This document shows positions 5,890 to 7,326 of a DNA stretch of 7,326 nt, piece by piece. The DNA comes from Ignavibacteriaceae bacterium (lineage in GTDB: Bacteria > Bacteroidota > Ignavibacteria > Ignavibacteriales > Ignavibacteriaceae). Within the stretch, counting starts at the first letter, position 1. Every line of letters begins with the position of its first letter. The notes below the pieces were generated by a model, which saw only the letters and a list, made by a program, of their open reading frames with translations, did no database searches and was not told where the DNA came from. The position numbers and the translations under genes were made by a program. The DNA lies in the NCBI GenBank assembly GCA_019912505.1, contig JAIOIM010000118.1:1-7326 (forward strand), read 5' to 3'.

Positions 5890-5915
5890 GGAGTTGTTGT
5901 TGTTTTTAATTCCGT
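5872..5915 (+). repeat. Dispersed repeat, family B, copy 1
   Basis: It begins TAATGCGGC, continues through the GCGGCT/AGCCGC hairpin, and ends in a T-rich tail TTGTTTTTAATTCCGT. It aligns with 6075-6119 over its full length, differing mainly in the hairpin loop and at a few positions before the tail. The two copies are in the same orientation, 203 bp apart. Confidence 0.7.
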
Positions 5916-5940
5916 CAGATGATGAAACGAAATCGCATCA

Positions 5941-5972
5941 TAACTCCGTAGGAGTTAAATATTTGTAGCAAC
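5941..5972 (-). repeat. Dispersed hairpin repeat, family A, copy 2
   Basis: Read on the minus strand, GTTGCTACAAATA is followed by a hairpin with arms TAACTCC and GGAGTTA (plus-strand 5941-5947 and 5951-5957). It is the inverted partner of 2110-2141. Immediately before it, ATGATG (5919-5924) and CATCAT (5936-5941) form another 6-bp dyad. A related hairpin lies 52 bp further on at 5993-6009. Confidence 0.7.
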
Positions 5973-5992
5973 GATAACCCCACCCCGCAGCA

Positions 5993-6009
5993 GAACGCCG
6001 TAGGTGTTC
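5993..6009. repeat. Variant of the family A hairpin
   Basis: GAACGCC-GTA-GGTGTTC has the same frame as the 5941-5957 hairpin: N-AAC-N-CC-GTA-GG-N-GTT-N, with only the outer and fifth positions changed. The fifth pair is G-T, a wobble if transcribed on the plus strand. On the minus strand, the bases after both hairpins also agree (TGCTGCG and TGATGCG), so the two form a degenerate 52-bp tandem repeat. Confidence 0.6.
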
Positions 6010-6074
6010 CATAAATTGCCGCTATTATGTTTTACCCAACATAGGGTTAATGAAATATTTTTTGAATTAAAAAT

Positions 6075-6119
6075 TAATGCGGCAATAGCCGGGAGAGTTG
6101 TTTTTGTTTTTAATTCCGT
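6075..6119 (+). repeat. Dispersed repeat, family B, copy 2
   Basis: This is the second copy of 5872-5915, with a shorter hairpin (CGGC-AATA-GCCG at 6080-6091) and the same T-rich tail. It runs directly into the dyad at 6118-6133, GTTCCCTCAAGTGAAC. That dyad matches the reverse complement of the 5808 palindrome at 13 of 16 positions. Confidence 0.7.
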
Positions 6120-6165
6120 TCCCTCAAGTGAACGGCAATTTGGAGACGCCTGTGCTTGCTATTAT

Positions 6166-6185
6166 CACCTCAATAAATCGAGGTG
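6166..6185. repeat. Hairpin at the right end of the repeat cluster
   Basis: CACCTC (6166-6171) pairs with GAGGTG (6180-6185). After one A-C mismatch, two more pairs extend the stem to an AA loop. No T-run follows. It is the last clear palindrome of the cluster. Confidence 0.5.
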
Positions 6186-6460
6186 TTAATTTCACGCACT
6201 CTCTCAATATTAGGCTATTCATTTATAGCTTATTACGGTTAGCTGAAGCAAACGGTAATATTTTTATATTGCACAAAACAAATTGTTGTTTCTTTGGTGA
6301 TAAAATCTTTACTTTGCAAATGTTACAATTAACTATCTATTTTGATATGTGAGAAATCTCAAAATTTCTATTTCCAAATATTTCTCCCTCAACGGCTCGG
6401 TAGAATCGAGAGAAAACCGAATTATTTTTGTAGAGATGATTATAAATTGCATTTAAAATA
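6186..6460. other. Gene-free AT-rich stretch before the MGMT-domain gene
   Basis: I see no gene here. Small dyads are present (TGAGA-AA-TCTCA at 6350-6361; CTCG...CGAG at 6396-6410), but they are short enough to be chance. Short open frames over 6004-6352 have no recognisable protein character and overlap the repeats. The right end holds the possible promoter of the next gene. Confidence 0.6.
6423..6430 (+). promoter_or_regulatory. Candidate Bacteroidota-type -7 element for the MGMT-domain gene
   Basis: TATTTTTG matches TAnnTTTG exactly and lies 30 bp before the ATG at 6461, giving a leader of about 20-25 bases. No TTTG -33 element is visible at the right distance, and the gene has no clear Shine-Dalgarno sequence, so this rests on the -7 match alone. 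Confidence 0.35.
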
Positions 6461-6796
6461 ATGGGAAAAAATAATAACGATTTTTTTGATAGAGTTTATA
6501 AAGTAGTTGCTAAAATACCTTACGGCAAGGTTTCTACTTATGGACATATTGCGGAAGCATGTGGAATTAAATCAGCAGCCAGGACGGTCGGTTGGGCGTT
6601 AAACGGAGCAAAGGAATCAGGCTTGCCGTGCCACAGAGTTGTAAATAGATACGGGGCATTAACGGGCAAAATACATTTTGGCAGCCCGGATTTAATGCGC
6701 GAATTATTAGAGTCGGAGGGGATTACTTTTGACGATGATAATTGTGTAATACTCGAAAAACATTTATGGATTCCGAAACCTTTTAAGAAAAAATAA
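6461..6796 (+). CDS. MGMT-family protein: stand-alone O6-alkylguanine DNA-binding domain (ATL-like, with Cys)
   Basis: This encodes a 111-residue cytosolic protein consisting only of the C-terminal DNA-binding domain of O6-methylguanine-DNA methyltransferase, without the N-terminal domain of Ada/Ogt. Visible features are the helix-turn-helix with Tyr27 (KVSTYGHIA), the base-flipping arginine finger Arg41 (ARTVGWALNGA), the active-site loop PCHRVV with Cys57, and Glu86 in LLESEG, which in human AGT completes the Glu-His-Cys network. Size and the VVNRYGALTG loop resemble alkyltransferase-like (ATL) proteins, which bind alkylated guanine and recruit nucleotide excision repair, but ATLs lack this cysteine (Trp in E. 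coli, often Ala in others). It could therefore be a minimal active methyltransferase or a Cys-bearing ATL. There is no clear ribosome binding site, and no alternative start is needed. It stands alone and converges with the next gene. Confidence 0.88.
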   Translation: MGKNNNDFFDRVYKVVAKIPYGKVSTYGHIAEACGIKSAARTVGWALNGAKESGLPCHRVVNRYGALTGKIHFGSPDLMRELLESEGITFDDDNCVILEKHLWIPKPFKKK

Positions 6797-6798
6797 AT

Positions 6799-6823
6799 CT
6801 CCCGCCAGGTGTGTGTGCGGGAG
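6799..6823. terminator. Hairpin between convergent genes, likely terminator for the minus-strand gene
   Basis: CTCCCGC (6799-6805) pairs with GCGGGAG (6817-6823) around an 11-base GT-rich loop. Read on the minus strand, the stem is followed by ATTTATTTTTT, a reasonable U-tract for ending the toast-rack-like gene. On the plus strand it follows the MGMT stop by 2 bp but has no T-run after it, so for that gene it would be weak. Confidence 0.6.
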
Positions 6824-6859
6824 TTACAAACCATAACATTGAAAACATGAATTATTTGT

Positions 6860-7326
6860 TTAATACCGGGTTACATCTATGGATGAAACACCGCTGTCAA
6901 TTGTAATAATAAACTTATTTACTGAATCGTTAAAATTTGCTGTGCGGTACAATTCCGAATTTATTTTCTCAAATCCATCAAAACTTTTTGATGATAGTGC
7001 AGCGTCTACTCTTATCTCGCTTGCGGCGCCTTCCGGTATTCTAATAGTTATTGAAGAAGCCCCGGCATCAATGCTTACTTTTGTTTCTTCAAGTGGGCTG
7101 CCGAGTTTCAAATCCATCGAGGCTGCGCCCATATCAAAATTGGCTTCCATAATTTTGAATTTTGATAAATCTATATTCGCGCTTGATGCACCGGCATCAA
7201 AATTAATGTACCAGATGGGTTGAGGATTAAGCTTCATTTCAACTTTATTTTGAAATTTGCCTTCGGTAAATTTTATCCTGGTTTTTTTCATTTTGAAACG
7301 GACTTTTGCTTCGGAATCATTATTTG
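6860..7326 (-). CDS. LiaF/toast-rack-like beta-repeat protein, 5' end beyond the window
   Basis: The frame stays open to the right edge: upstream of the ATG at 7291 there are 11 more sense codons (NNDSEAKVRFK) and no stop, so that Met is probably internal and the gene is partial here. The visible part contains five copies of a D-x-G-x-S-S-like turn, with 21-22-residue spacing in the first four: DAGASS, DMGAAS, DAGASS, DAALSS and, after a longer gap, DSGVSS near the C-terminus. Alternating hydrophobic strands between them suggest a stacked beta-solenoid. This resembles the C-terminal domain of LiaF/toast_rack-type proteins (DUF2154 and relatives), often linked to envelope stress sensing and preceded by membrane segments. 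Those segments would lie outside this window. The specific role is unknown. It ends 64 bp from the convergent MGMT-domain gene. Confidence 0.75.
   Translation of the reverse strand, partial: NNDSEAKVRFKMKKTRIKFTEGKFQNKVEMKLNPQPIWYINFDAGASSANIDLSKFKIMEANFDMGAASMDLKLGSPLEETKVSIDAGASSITIRIPEGAASEIRVDAALSSKSFDGFEKINSELYRTANFNDSVNKFIITIDSGVSSIDVTRY

Noticed and set aside
5808..6185. Possible CRISPR array or integron attC sites
   Set aside because: The palindromes differ in sequence and spacing, with no constant repeat-spacer period; no cas gene or integrase is present, and the 5'-GTT/AAC core layout of attC sites is not consistently present.
6004..6352. Two overlapping short open frames (61 and 84 codons)
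   Set aside because: They cross repeat families B and the nearby dyads, lack ribosome binding sites, and show no recognisable domain; the composition looks non-coding.
6538..7223. Antisense frames over the MGMT-domain and beta-repeat genes
   Set aside because: The opposite frames carry the recognisable motifs (PCHRV; repeated D-x-G-x-S-S); these are shadows.

Overview
This is an AT-rich chromosomal stretch with six protein genes. It probably comes from the Bacteroidota/Ignavibacteriota side of the tree. The evidence is the low GC, weak or absent Shine-Dalgarno sequences in front of some genes, TAnnTTTG-like promoter elements, and the gene set itself: a large Prc-type S41 protease, a secreted VanX-type dipeptidase, a short stand-alone MGMT-domain protein and a LiaF/toast-rack-like beta-repeat protein. 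The placement is inference from style, not from a marker gene. I see no tRNA, rRNA, CRISPR array, transposase or phage gene.

Layout. Positions 1-2034 (+) hold an apparent two-gene operon: an Rrf2-family repressor (66-491) and, 10 bp later, an ALDH7/antiquitin-type alpha-aminoadipate-semialdehyde (piperideine-6-carboxylate) dehydrogenase (502-2034). A perfect 17-bp inverted repeat (31-47) sits where an autoregulatory operator would be expected. A strong hairpin with flanking A and T tracts (2059-2091) can end transcription from both sides. It is followed by the convergent Prc/Tsp-type periplasmic protease gene (4232-2160, minus).

A 508-bp divergent region follows, then a secreted D-alanyl-D-alanine dipeptidase gene (4741-5424, +). 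This gene is bracketed by two almost identical ~150-bp direct repeats (4417-4573 and 5422-5571). The second repeat begins exactly on the gene's TGA stop codon.

The next ~1 kb (5425-6460) has no credible gene. It is a dense collection of palindromic repeats of several families: a 154-bp inverted-repeat element (5625-5778), a run of short hairpins (5808-6185), and a repeat (5941-5972) that has another, inverted copy 3.8 kb away at 2110-2141 with a compensatory base-pair change. The window ends with a small MGMT/ATL-domain gene (6461-6796, +) and, converging on it, a beta-repeat protein whose frame runs off the right edge (7326-6860, minus).

How the parts fit. The Rrf2 regulator probably controls itself and the lysine-catabolic dehydrogenase. 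Prc and the VanX-like enzyme both have signal peptides and would act on envelope proteins and peptidoglycan peptides respectively, but they are transcribed divergently and need not be co-regulated. The most unusual content is the non-coding repeat material, especially the direct repeats framing the dipeptidase gene and the clustered hairpins, which look like non-autonomous mobile or REP-like sequences. I found no convincing new multi-gene system.
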